The notes below the pieces were generated by a model. That model saw nothing but the letters and a program-made list of their open reading frames with translations. It did not search any database and had not been told where the DNA came from. Both the position numbers and the translations under genes were made by a program. 64,000 nucleotides of DNA from Archegozetes longisetosus (lineage: Eukaryota; Arthropoda; Arachnida; Sarcoptiformes; Trhypochthoniidae): positions 1,948,001 through 2,012,000 of the forward strand of contig JAEMBT020000002.1 in NCBI GenBank assembly GCA_018873245.2, read 5' to 3'. Numbering within the stretch: the stretch's first letter is position 1; every line of letters starts with the position of its first letter. Shown piece after piece: positions 36,016 through 46,989 of the stretch.

Positions 36016-39000
36016 TCAGAATTTATAAAAATCTTCCAAATATTTATACTTATCAGGATTGTAGCTATCTTTTGGTACGATTATAGTTATACTCTCAGAA
36101 AATATAAATCTTCCTGTGAGTGGCGGAAACCCAATAAAATCCCCGTGATATCTTTCGCAGCCATAGTGGTATAACCAGTTGCCTCCTACATATTTCTTAG
36201 TTTCTTCGATAAATTTGAGAAAATCTTTAGAGTTTGAATGAAGCTTGCTCAATTCTTCTGCCAATTTCGTGATTTCTTTATCGCATTCATTTATAGAATT
36301 CATCAGTTTATCGATCGCTTCCTGTAATGGCAGTTTCTCTACAGTCACCAAACACGCTATCATGTTTATGCATTTGCTCAGATTTCCGTTGCATTCTATT
36401 ATCTCTTTTCGGAAGGACACCATATCATTCCAATATACAATTGCCTTACTGCATTGGTTGAGGAATTTTTGAAAAATTTGATTATTCCATTCTTCGTCAG
36501 AAACTTCGATTCCCAGAGCGTATTCAAGTATTTGTAAGGTAAAACTAATTCCTCGATTTTTGGTTTCAATCTATTATATATAATATACAAAACTTATCAA
36601 AAATTACCAACTAAAAGTAGTAAATACACTCCTGAATATTGAGTGTAGTTTTCATGAAAAACTTGTTTTAAAACTTCAATAATTATTATTTTAATTACCA
36701 AACGAATCAATGGGCACTTTAAGCTAACTATAATACTTTATCTCGAGCCAATGTGTTCAAGCGAGTCTGTTGATACCAATATTTTATTTCCTCTATGACA
36801 TGTAGGCTTGAGATAAAGTATTATAGTTACCGAAAAGTGGCCACTTATCTCATCGGTAAATAAAAATTATTGACCGGGAATTGTTTATCTAATACTAAAC
36901 GGACGATTTAAGAGTTGACTGAAAAATTCAAAGTGCAAATGTTAGCATACACCTGTAGTCATAAATAGCCGCCTGGGAAATTCTAGATTTTGAGGGAATG
37001 TAAAAGTGATTAGATAGTATTGTTGTCGCACTTGCCAAGTTAGATTGCCTTAAGTGCGACTTTTTAAAGAAACACCAAAAGATATACAAACTTATATTAA
37101 AAAAACTAATCCAACTACTAGTTTTATTAAAGTTTATTTTAAGATATAAAATACAAAAAAGATTTAACGTATACTGAAAACAAGACGTCTGATAAGATGA
37201 TTAGACAAAACCATTTATCCGCCCCGAGTATGGCCTGCGAGTGCCCTTAAATACTCCTCAGTTTAGGGCCGTGACCAATCGTGTTCACTTATGTTTAAAG
37301 TTTTTCAACTCCTGGTCAGTCTCAATCGACTGACCTTAAAATACTTAAGCTAATTCCGATGAATTGACACTTACTGTCAACTCATCTTAAAATAGCTCAA
37401 CCTTGAGCTCAAGCAATAAAGTTTTATTGCTTGAGTTCGCAGAATAGGTCGCTTCCCTAAGATCTTAAGGTCGCGCCCTATTTTGCTTTCTAATATGCGA
37501 CATATGTGAATGCAAGAAATATTTTGCATTAACAGTATTATTCCAACTTAAGAACGGAAAAAATAGAGTGACATCTAATGCACTAAACCTGAAACTAATA
37601 CTATACTAACTTTTGAAACTTTAGTTCTGTTCTACTAAAACTTTGGTTCTGTTTTATGCTCTCGGCATTAGATGTCACTCTATTTTTTCCGTCCTTAAGT
37701 TGGAATAATAATAGCCATTAGCGACTAATTTGTGTGTTTTGACAATATTTCCGCTAAAAAAACTTGTTAGTTATATAACACTTGAAATCCCGACTCACCG
37801 AAAGGAACTCACTTATAAGTTGCATTAGATCAACGTACAAACAGTGATATCAATAATGTTGATTTATATATTAGCCATTATTGTCTTAGTTATTTTAAGA
37901 TGTCATCGACGATTCGATAATTAATATTAAAGTTTATTTAAATTATAAATAAGCTGATGATAACTTTGACGGTGAAATTAAAAATTAATTAATTTGATTT
38001 TAATAAATTCAGCTTTTTCTCATCGATTATTTCGATACAAATATATATTTGGAAATTTAAGAATGTATTTCTAGATCTTAGTGACAAAATATAATACTTA
38101 GCCCTTCTTAATTATTTCGCACAAATTTTAATCTCAATCCGACAAACTACTGTAGATATCCCTTATCCCTTAGTTCAAATATAATAAGAGTACCACGAGC
38201 TTGAATTTTAAAAATATGAAATTTGTCTTATGAATCACATTCTTAAGATGATAAAATACATTAATTTTTCATGGGGTATCATGCTCGTAATGTACATGGA
38301 CATGGAAAAGGTTAATTTTTTCGAAAACAAAATCGTTGCAAAACTCAAAAGACATCTTTTAATTCTAAAATTTTGCGACAATACCTCAAAACTCTTTTGT
38401 TTAAGTTCTTCCTGAGATTTTAAACCATCGTAAAATTCACATTCCACCATAAATTCACCACATAGCTCTTTTAAAAATTCGATGAGTCTTTTTTTCTGAA
38501 TAGGCGAATATGTTTTGCATATCTCGATTACACATTCGAAAATTTCACGATGGATAGGCTTCAGATGCGAAATATCAATTATTCTACTAACTAAAATACT
38601 ATCGAGTATTTCTTGAAAATTAGAATAAAATTTTCTAGCTTTAATCGCACTTCTTCCAATATCTCCTGATGGGTGTTCATTATCACGGTCTTGATATAAC
38701 AAGAGATTCGTAAGGTTAATCAACACTCTCATTCTTGATATATCAGTGCAGCTACTATAATGAAAGACTGCAAATAAATCTGATTTTCCAAAAATTTTTG
38801 TTGAAATGCTTTCCGATTTTATTAAACTTGAAAGGTATTGCTCGCATTCTTCCAGAAGTTCTTCATTCCATGCTGGAGCTCGACCCATTGGAAAAGGTGA
38901 TATATATTCAGGCCAATCAAACTCGATAGGCTCGCCATTAATTAAGTATTTACTCGAACTCTAGTAAAAGTGAAAATTGCCAAGTATTTTTGTATATAGT

Positions 39001-41637
39001 TTTGTTGAATTACGTAAATTACTAATTGGTTAAGGTAAGATCAGTATTTTATGTATACATCAATGAGGATTTATTTTCTTGTAATAATGAAATCGATTTT
39101 CACGTGTTTTAAGGAAGTTTTAAAGAGTCCAAACTGGACTCACTTTTTGTTTCAGATATTGAGTATTAAGTTATAAACAGAAATGTTTCTCTTAAACTTC
39201 GAAAATGAATTCAAATGTAGATATGAATTCGATAATGAATTGTTCTACGCACACAAAATCTTTAAACTAATTTAACTAAACTTATTTAATAATAATAATA
39301 ATAATAATGATAATAGGTTATTACTTTTATGCAAAGCTGAGCCTGTCCTCAAATATTTGTATATATATAATCAGTAAATAGATCTATATAAAGACCCGAA
39401 CCACACCCACACTTGATCCATACCTAAACTACATCCCCAGTTGAAGTTAATACTCACCAGAAATTGTCAAATTTTCATCCAATTTCTCAAAAAGTGTTCT
39501 TAACGAACCATTTGAGGAAATATGCAAAATAATTTGCAAAATTCTTTATAAGAGTATAGCTATAAATTTTAAGTTCTGAAGTTTTGTTAGCAAAACGATA
39601 AAATTCATTTCATGTCTCTAAAACTAACTCTTAAATGGTAGTCAGTAAGTATTTTGATTTATTAGTGATCACGTGTAAACTCTACTTCTATAAGTTTCAA
39701 ACTTAATATTTTATTTTGTAAATCAATGTTTTTTGGGGACTATATTTCCATGGGGTTTCAGCTCGAAAGTAGATAAAACCTACAGTATGTCCAGAAATCG
39801 ATATCAACAAATTAGAATTTTATTTCTCCAAAACTGCATAAGATATTTGAACGAATTTTATTTTTATAAAAGGTGAAAAGTGTAAGTTTATGAAAAGATT
39901 GTCTCTATATATTGACTGTCTCCTGAATAGACTTTGATTCCTACGCTCATAGATCTGGATATCTTACGGTTTTAATGCATCGAGTCGAACAGGGAACCTT
40001 AAACGTCGATAGTACAGCGATGCGTGCCTTCGCCGGCTTATTTGTAATATTCGCCCGTAAGACAAAATGTGTTTGTGCATGGCTCTTAAAAATTAGAACT
40101 TGTTGGAAGCGCTTGAGGGAATGTACTTCTACAACTAAGTCGGTATAGGTACCAAAAGTTGGAAAAAGGGGGGCATCTCTCGGAATATAGTGAAGAGCAT
40201 GAAATGAATTTTATTGATTTACAGAGTTTTACACAAAGTGTGGACAAACAAATAACTGGTGTCGCATGCACATTTGCATTGAGAGCCTGGGCGGACTGAA
40301 CGAAGGCTTATAGAATTTGTGCTAAAGAAGCCGATTAGGAAATTGAGGATTAATTAAAGGTTTAATATGGAGATTAAAATGTTTCTTATTATACAAAGAA
40401 ATTTAGTTGTTTATCTACTTTAATGTTAAACTATGACTTAGGGTAATAGAGATATCTAACTCTATGATACCCTTCAAGTAGGCTACATATACAGGGTTGC
40501 ACGAAAGGTTTTGACGAGGTTCACAGCAAAGACCAATAATGGTAGGTTAGTCTCATATTTCTACCAATCGTAGTCTTTGCTGTGAACCCTATGAATATTT
40601 GACTTTGTGCCCTTACCAAGGAAAAATATTAACTGGGCGACACTTAAGGCTGACTCTCGTTTTTCAGGTTCACAGGTCCGGAGCTCTTGCGGCTGCAACG
40701 CTTTAAATCCGGATCGAGACCTGAAAAATTGAGTTGGTCAGCGATGTGTGACTTCACGGACATTTAGCAGCGTTTGCTCATAGAACAAGAATGTATTTGT
40801 GTCTTTTTATTTTGTGCAGACTTGTTGGAAGCGCCCGATTAAGAAGCACTACCGCAATTAAGTCTGAAAAGAGACTAAAATACTAGAATAATAGTTAAGT
40901 TGGTTTAGGAACAGGGGAATACGAATCAATGTAAGGATTAGAATGTTCTGATTATGTTTACGAATATTTTTGTTCATAATTATTTCTTTAATTTAATTTA
41001 GTTTTATTTAGTTAATTTTAATTAGCCTGTTGTCTCTTAACTTAAAGCACCAGAGATTTAAATGTTTTATTCAATTGAGGCTGGTTATTTGAAATGTTTC
41101 CATGAATGGCTCAACGGCCTAGAAAATTTTCTTTTATTCAAATATTAATATTATAAATTAAGATTTTTTTATATTTAAGAATAGGAAAGCTTAAAGTTTT
41201 TAATGACTACAAATTAAAATAAATCATATTGAAAATCATTAAAAGAGAATTTCGCTAAATCGTTAGTAACTCACTCACAATTCGAATAACACGAGTATCT
41301 TTAGAAAAGTTTAATATAACAGTTCACTCGTGATATTAAGCTTCAATCAAACTTATCAAAATGTTATTTAAAACTAAGACAAATATTCAAAAACAATTAA
41401 AGCCTTAATGTGGTTATGCCACTTCGGCAAAAGTAACTAAACATAAAAGTTTGATAAGCTAAGAACAATATTTTCCTTACTCGAATTATGGCACAGAATT
41501 TTGATACACTGAGGATATGCTATAGTCGCGACTTTACTGTGCTGAAAATACTAGCATGAGAATATTGATAACTTAGCTCAAGTCTATCTATAGTGTTAGA
41601 AATAAAAATCTATTTTACTTACTCTTGGAGAATCCAT
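36016..41637 (-). CDS. Terpene synthase 1 (class I, bacterial type)
   Basis: Exons 41623-41637, 38385-38960 and 36016-36570, all joined in phase 0, give 381 residues. The first exon codes only MDSPR before GTAAGT. Class I features: EFDWPEYISPFP at the N-terminus; an aspartate-rich motif position reading YQDRDNE (DRDNE, second Asp replaced by Arg); a diphosphate-sensor Arg in KNRG near residue 203; the NSE triad NDMVSFRKE near residues 245-253; and GCERYHG with the Arg-Tyr pair near 337-338. Such enzymes ionise prenyl diphosphates with Mg2+ and cyclise or eliminate them. The length suits bacterial-type enzymes plus a short extension. Introns and eukaryotic splice sites exclude bacterial contamination. 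The altered Asp-rich motif may change or abolish activity. An isoprenyl diphosphate synthase is unlikely, because there is no second DDxxD and the NSE and RY motifs are present. Confidence 0.85.
36696..36859. mobile_element. TIR MITE in terpene synthase 1 intron 2
   Basis: Inverted ends TTACC(A/G)A and inner matching arms CTAACTATAATACTTTATCTC / GAGATAAAGTATTATAGTTA. The same element sits at the same intron position in terpene synthase 2 (49340-49497), so it was inserted before the block duplicated. Confidence 0.75.
37015..37500. repeat. Cluster of five short hairpins in intron 2
   Basis: Separate perfect or near-perfect stems follow each other: 37025-37060 (GTCGCACTT/AAGTGCGAC), 37314-37335 (GGTCAGTC/GACTGACC), 37358-37386 (GATGA.TTGACA/TGTCAACTCATC), 37405-37438 (CTCAAGCAATAAA/TTTATTGCTTGAG) and 37443-37482 (AATAGG.TCGC/GCG.CCCTATT). 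The word TTAAAATA follows the second and third stems. The block is absent from the same intron of the paralogue, so it arrived as an insertion. I do not recognise the element type. Confidence 0.6.
37538..37708. mobile_element. Short TIR MITE, 171 bp
   Basis: The ends TTATTCCAACTTAAG.ACGG and their inverse give stems of ~45 bp (through AAAAAATAGAGTGACATCTAATGC). Absent from the paralogous intron of terpene synthase 2, hence a later insertion. Non-coding. Confidence 0.75.
39945..40115. repeat. SINE-like repeat, copy a
   Basis: Shares with 40645-40860, 51300-51500 and 52010-52230 an ordered set of words: GCTC..AGATCTGGAT/CTTGCGG, GCAACGCTTTAA or AATGCATCGAGTCG, CAGCGATG.GTG.CTTCGC, ACAAAATGTGTTTGTG and CTTGTTGGAAGCGC. 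It is non-coding and richer in GC than the surroundings. Lies in intron 1 of terpene synthase 1. Confidence 0.5.
40517..40590. repeat. 74-bp palindrome
   Basis: AGGTTCACAGCAAAGAC and its inverse GTCTTTGCTGTGAACCCT flank a 40-bp centre that itself has GGTAG/CTACC. Absent at the equivalent point of copy 2 (near 51900), so likely a small inserted foldback element. Confidence 0.65.
40645..40860. repeat. SINE-like repeat, copy b
   Basis: Contains GGATCGAGACCTG, similar to a tRNA-type B box, after GCTCTTGCGGCTGCAACGC. Ends with the shared GACTTGTTGGAAGCGC stretch. It pairs with copy a in the same intron and with the two copies in the paralogous intron. The tRNA resemblance is partial. Confidence 0.5.
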
Positions 41638-41698
41638 TTTCACTATTCGCTTCGCGCAACAGAAGTACTGTGAAACTTTAAATGTAGTGTAAATTACG

Positions 41699-41706
41699 CT
41701 TTTATA
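41699..41706 (-). promoter_or_regulatory. TATA box of terpene synthase 1
   Basis: TATAAAAG on the minus strand, 62 bases upstream of the ATG at 41637. The paralogue has the identical octamer followed by CG at 63 bases from its ATG, and the intervening leader also aligns (ATTTAAAGTTT). Conserved position in both copies supports a real core promoter. Confidence 0.8.
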
Positions 41707-42868
41707 CTTTTGGTGAGGCTTAAAAATGATTGCATCCGAATATGAAGAATTTAAATGAAAAATACGTCAAGTATAGACGCAAATGCGTCATATAACGTAA
41801 TTTCAGACAATTTTATGAAAATTTTATTTAATCAATACGTTGATGAGCCAATTAATACTAATAGGCACTCTTATAAGATATAAAAAACAGCAAGGGTAGG
41901 AAGAAACAGTAATACTGTCGTAAGGAAGATTTAGGAAAAGAGTTCAGAATAAATTACCTTCGAAATCTGTAAACTGAAAATTTTGAAACAACTTATTAAT
42001 ATTCGAGATAATTTCAAATTTTCTCATACATGAATATTAATACAAAAAACAGTTTTATGAGCTTTATCGGTAAGATAAGCTTTAACTTAGAGTGAGTTTT
42101 CGCCAAAGGCTTTGACTAAACAAACAGTGAAGACAGTCGTAAAGAAAATTTTGGAAAGGAATTCCGAATAAATTACCTATATAATCTGTAAGTTAAAAAT
42201 CTTGAAATTAATCTATTGACGTATAAAATATCTAATTATAAATATATTGTGAGGAAAATCAATAAGTTAATAGCCTGTGCATTCAACACAAACACGCTTA
42301 CTATAATCTTTAATAGTTTTACCAATAGATTTATAGCTTTTAGGTGAATATTTATTATTTGTTTGAATACAGAAAATTTTCTATTCCTAGTTGAGCGAAA
42401 AAATGACTAATAATTTCCGATTGTGGAATCAAGGCTTTATGAAAAACTATTTTTTTCATATATTTATTATTGTCAGGTAAACCAGTTAAAGAAATATTAA
42501 GCATCGTTGAAAATGTAGAATCGTTAATGAAAAGTTATCAGGACGTTATGATTTTTGTCATTCGACAGATCTTATTATACACTATATAACTGTAAATTTT
42601 CAATTTAATCAAACAATTGGTTTGATTATTATAAACTTTCAAAAACATGAAATATTTTCATTAAATTTTAGGCTTGAAATATTTGCTATACAATTCTAAA
42701 AGTTTTTGAATATGCTTTATATCGCATTCAATAGGATAATGAGAAGAAAGCATTGAAAAATTTTTCTTATAGGGCGAATAAAGGCTTTAGGAACCTTACC
42801 TGACTTGAATCCACAATGATTTTTCATCAAAAGAATCCTCGAAATTAAGATAACCATAACAATATATA

Positions 42869-43528
42869 CAGTCATGGAAAAATCTAAAGTACCTACTAAA
42901 TTTGATCTAGTTCCTTATTCTTTAGTTCGATTTTGATTTCAGAAATATGGTTTGTGAGTAATCATGGAAGGAATTGTTTGAAAAATTTTTTCAAAAATTC
43001 ATCGTGGTAAATTTTTTATAACACATATTCTATAACTTGAATACTACAAGGTATATTTCAGATTTAAGGAAATTTTTGAAAAATTACTCAATTGATCGTG
43101 GTAGTTTGTTAAACGTTAATGTAATCAATACAATTCTTACTTAATCGCTGTTTGATTTCTACGTTACTTTTCCCATAAGCTCTAAACTTTATAAATTACC
43201 TGAACTTTAACTCTATTGTATTGATTACATTAACGTTTAACAAACTACCACGATCAATTGAGTAATTTTTCAAAAATTTCATTAAACACGTGTCGACTCA
43301 ATTTCCAAGCTTTACAAAATGGAACCGAAAAATCTGAAATATACCTTGTAGTATTCAAGTTATAGAATATGTGTTATAAAAAATTTACCACGATGAATTT
43401 TTGAAAAAAAGATTTTCAAACAATTCCTTCCATGATTACTCACAAACCATATTTCTGAAATCAAAATCGAACTAAAGAATAAGAAACTAGATCAAATTTA
43501 GTAGGTACTTTAGATTTTTCCATGACTG
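42869..43528. mobile_element. Tc1/mariner-like foldback element, 660 bp
   Basis: Starts CAGTCATGGAAAAATC and ends with the inverse GATTTTTCCATGACTG, flanked on both sides by TA (42867-42868 and 43529-43530). The inverted repeats are about 300 bp each and meet around 43140. CAGT ends and a TA target suggest the Tc1/mariner group. No transposase. The 72-codon minus frame at 43487-43705 overlaps the end and is not a gene. Confidence 0.75.
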
Positions 43529-43530
43529 TA

Positions 43531-44143
43531 TATATCGTTGAAAAGCATTTTTCATAACTCTTAACAAAACTCGAATGGAAGCTCTAAGGCAAACGGTTTG
43601 AAAGTTACACTGACAAGTCATTAGTTGACATTGATCACTGACCACTATGATATGGGTATTAAAGTAAAGAATATTCAAGGACAAGCTAAACAAATGAGAA
43701 ACCAAATCTTAATTATTTTTTACTTTCGAGATATAAATTCTCGTATATGCGTTTTAGCCACTACAGGCATATGAAAAAATTAAAGTTCTATGAATTTTCA
43801 TTTATGGATTTTTTAAACATACTCTTGATCGTTAGATTATTATGAAACTCTGCTGTCATTTATATCGCACGGTAGTGAAATATTCAGAGTACTTGCCCAA
43901 ATCTGCCGTACGGCCCAAGAGCTCTCGTACATCTTACAAGACTAAAAAGATATATGGAATTTTGAAATTTCGAAATGAGAAGTATGCCTTTTAATTAGAA
44001 AAATTAATGTGAATAAAATAATCAGTTTAGGAGAGGTTTTAGATCTCGTATTTTGTGCGAGCCAGAAGCTCCCTCATACATTACTTGCATAAATTGGAAG
44101 AGATGTTACTTATCTTAAAACTAAATCACATGAATTGATAGCT
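43531..44143. other. Intergenic, no gene seen
   Basis: AT-rich stretch between the foldback element and the chemoreceptor-like fragments. Nothing else could be supported. Confidence 0.4.
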
Positions 44144-45823
44144 TCAATAGGTCTCGTGAGAAAATGCAAATTTATACTCATAGCTAGAAAAGTTATTTAA
44201 TGTATTTGTAATAAAGTATGATAGAAGAATAGTAAGAATGACAATGCAGATAACGTATTTGAACTTTTCGTTACATAACCATAAGCAATATTGCATCATG
44301 TTTAAGAAAATCTTTCGTACAAGTAATAAACTGAGAACTTTTGAAGCTTTTAATTCATAATACATAAAAATATTGATTAAAACTATTAAAACCTTGATTT
44401 CAGATTTCTTATACATTTTATTATGACAAAGTATTCTTATTATGCAAAATAATAGAGATTAACGATTCTTAGCTTTCATAGTTATCATTGTTATTTCTAG
44501 TTTAAGATCAATACAAGGAATACAGAATTTATTTGATTTATAGATGAATATCTAGTGGTTTGAGATGAAAGAAATATTTTATTCATCAATAAAGATGAGA
44601 TCACCTGTTAGGCCATAGTTTAGAGATAATCAGACACTTCAATCATTTTCAGGAAGAACATTGAAATGATTGCGGTTATCTTTAAGTAGAAACAGGTTAT
44701 AATCAGTTATCTAAAAAAGAAAAACAATTTCTTGCCTCATATCCACGAAAATAAGGGGTGTTCAAAAGTAAAACTCTTAATTGGTAATAAAGAGTTTTCA
44801 ACAATAAAATTCAACCGTTTGTTGACCAACTCTTTTGATAAATGACATTAACTGAATTTTTTCACCTTTTAAACATAAAACAGTTTAAGAAATTTTCCGA
44901 GATTTTCATAAATACTATGAATACCTTTAGTCGAATGCATTCAAATCTGAGATTAAATGTAATAGAAGCGATATATGAATTCAAAGGTTTATAAGATTTA
45001 TTTGCTTCCAAATGGACCGAAGAGGCAATGTTTATAATCGAGACAAAGTATAAAAATTAAGGTCGGAATCAACTGTAGAGCAATTAATCTCAAGAATATA
45101 TTCATTTGTCCGAGAGAATAATTATTATTAATGACAAATAGTACCCAAAGATAAAATGAAAATTTGGACCAATAAATATAGTTGAAATTGCTTACTTCAA
45201 AATGTATTTTATCCAATGACCAGATGTTAGGAATGATTTTCGAGTAATTTTAAATATAAATTTCTTTGAGGTTTTTGCTGATTTATCTAATTTTGGTTTT
45301 GATATAATAACAGATAGTATAGAAGTAGACAGCATGCTAAGTAATCGAGGCACATGTAATACATGAAAACACTCCATAGAATACTGTGGGGTATGTCATA
45401 AATAATTGACTCCTATACTGAAGATTCAAGTGAAGAACTTATAAAATAGCCCAAACACCCAAATGATGCCAAAACTATTCTATTCATAAATCTAGAGAAT
45501 TTTATAGAAATTCTGAATTTATTCAATACTTTATAAATATCTTCTCTGTTCGTGACTTCAATGCTTTTTTGGCGAAACTAAGCCAGACATCATCTTAAAT
45601 GGTTTAAGAGATGATGTACTTACATTATGCTTATAGTTGTCGTATGAATGACTTGCGATATGAAGGAAAGAAATCCGATCAGAACTAGAAATACGTATCC
45701 GTGAATTTTTACATCAATAAAGCTCAGTTTAAAAATATTTGCAGATAGACCTACCACCTGTAAAGGGTCCATAAATACAAATGAAGTTGAACAAAAGCAC
45801 TCAACATTTAATAACGATAACAA
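44144..45823 (-). pseudogene. Multi-pass membrane protein fragments, possibly gustatory-receptor-like
   Basis: Several minus-strand pieces with strong hydrophobic segments follow each other: HGYVFLVLIGFLSFISQVIH (from 45720), SLKPFKMMSGLVSPK, NREDIYKVLNKFRIS, SVFMYYMCLDYLACCLLLYY (45340), NIFLRLIALQLIPTLIFILC (45080) and YVICIVILTILLSYFITN (44240). The reading frame changes between pieces, and stops occur that I cannot explain by clear introns. The order of loops and membrane segments, and a short SP.. ..REDI motif before a membrane pair, recall arthropod 7-TM gustatory receptors. The family assignment is tentative. A related fragment lies at 62931-63330. Confidence 0.4.
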
Positions 45824-46479
45824 AACTGAGTTAATAGTTATTTATATTGTTTACATTGTTCGGATAGTGCATCACTTATAAAGAATAAAGTTTTGAATAA
45901 CTTTTGATGCTTAATGAAAATTGATTCAGTTAATTTAAACTATTTAATGGCGTGTAACGAATTCGTTGATTTTGTTAGTAATAATGATGATTTGCTGAAT
46001 GCTGCGAAATCAGAGAAAAAGCATACTTTCATGTATAAATAGTACAAAAAATATTTAAATAAGCTAGAATTTCAATTAGTTATAGGCAAAAATATTCATG
46101 TTTCAGTAGATTTAATAAGTATTGATTAATTAAATGATGTAATCGATTACTGATATCAACCAAAGAGTAATAAATTCAAAAATATATATAGGGGTACCAC
46201 CTGTGAAATATTTTGTACAGGATTCAAACGAAGAATAGGTAGTAAGTCTATTTGCAGGTCTACTAATGACTTATTTTTAAGCAAAAACTATTTTCGTGCC
46301 ATATTAATTGAGAAATTATTTTTAAAAATCTCTTGTTCATGGATACCTTTAAAAGGGCTTTCAATATTTCTTTGAATATCGATTTCTTCTCTATATTTCA
46401 AAATAGCTTTCTTTTATTAATTTTAAATACTTAAACAGGTTTTTAAACAAATTCTATTTTTACATTAATATTGAAGTAT

Positions 46480-46985
46480 TTTATGATATTAAATATGCGT
46501 AATCCAAAGCTATTGGCAATAATCTCTTACAGATAATTTTATAAAATAAAAGTTTAAAACTTTCATACGTAAGATCAAAGTTACTATCATAGATAAAATC
46601 AATAAATTGTTTAACTTTAAAGGCTTGAAACTTGAATATTTGACTGAACAATAAACAAAAAAATTTCTTCGGTTCATAGCATAACTCAGATAAAAAGATA
46701 GCAGATATCTCGAACCAAAACTCCGAGATGTCTCCACAATCATAAACTAATTGGTTATATCCTATTTCAATTCAGGATACATCTCAGTATATCCTGAATT
46801 GGTAACCAACACTGACACCAAATTCACAGTTCTTTTCAATTTATTGCTTTCGTATCCATAAAAAATGGTTATCATATCAAAAATTTTAAGTTCACATTTA
46901 GGCAAACAATAAAACCCACAATCATTTAATACAAGTTCATTGATTTTAGCTCTAGGCACCAATCCAGTTCCAATATCCGAAACCG
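46480..46985 (-). pseudogene. Unrecognised coding-like segments
   Basis: Minus strand: an open stretch from about 46985 to 46762 reads VPRAKINELVLNDCGFYCLP and on. A second stretch from about 46755 to 46500, in another frame, reads GDISEFWFEISAIFLSEL, then YEPKKFFCLLFSQIFKF and FIDFIYDSNFDLTYES. Composition looks protein-like (mixed charged and aromatic residues), but I match no family. The two join only with a frame change. They may be exons of one gene or a decayed one, lying upstream of the membrane-protein fragments. Confidence 0.3.
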
Positions 46986-46989
46986 ATAT

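Larger units (their letters stand above)
35275..41870. repeat. Segmental duplication, copy 1 (terpene synthase 1 block)
   Basis: Collinear with 47895-55445 in the same orientation. It covers the 3' flank, all three exons, both introns and the promoter of the terpene synthase gene. Similarity is highest in exons. Length differences come from insertions private to one copy: 37015-37710 and 40517-40590 here, and roughly 52340-54600 in copy 2. Confidence 0.85.

Noticed and set aside
36245-36472. Plus-strand open frames over terpene synthase exon 3 (also 48887-49114, 38735-38929, 50660-50950)
   Set aside because: They are antisense shadows of the terpene synthase exons; the minus-strand frames carry the enzyme motifs.
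38235-38384. Terpene synthase 1 reading through to a stop at 38235
   Set aside because: The paralogue diverges exactly after the GAG/GTAT donor. Splicing there joins in phase 0 to the NSE exon in both copies, with identical exon lengths.
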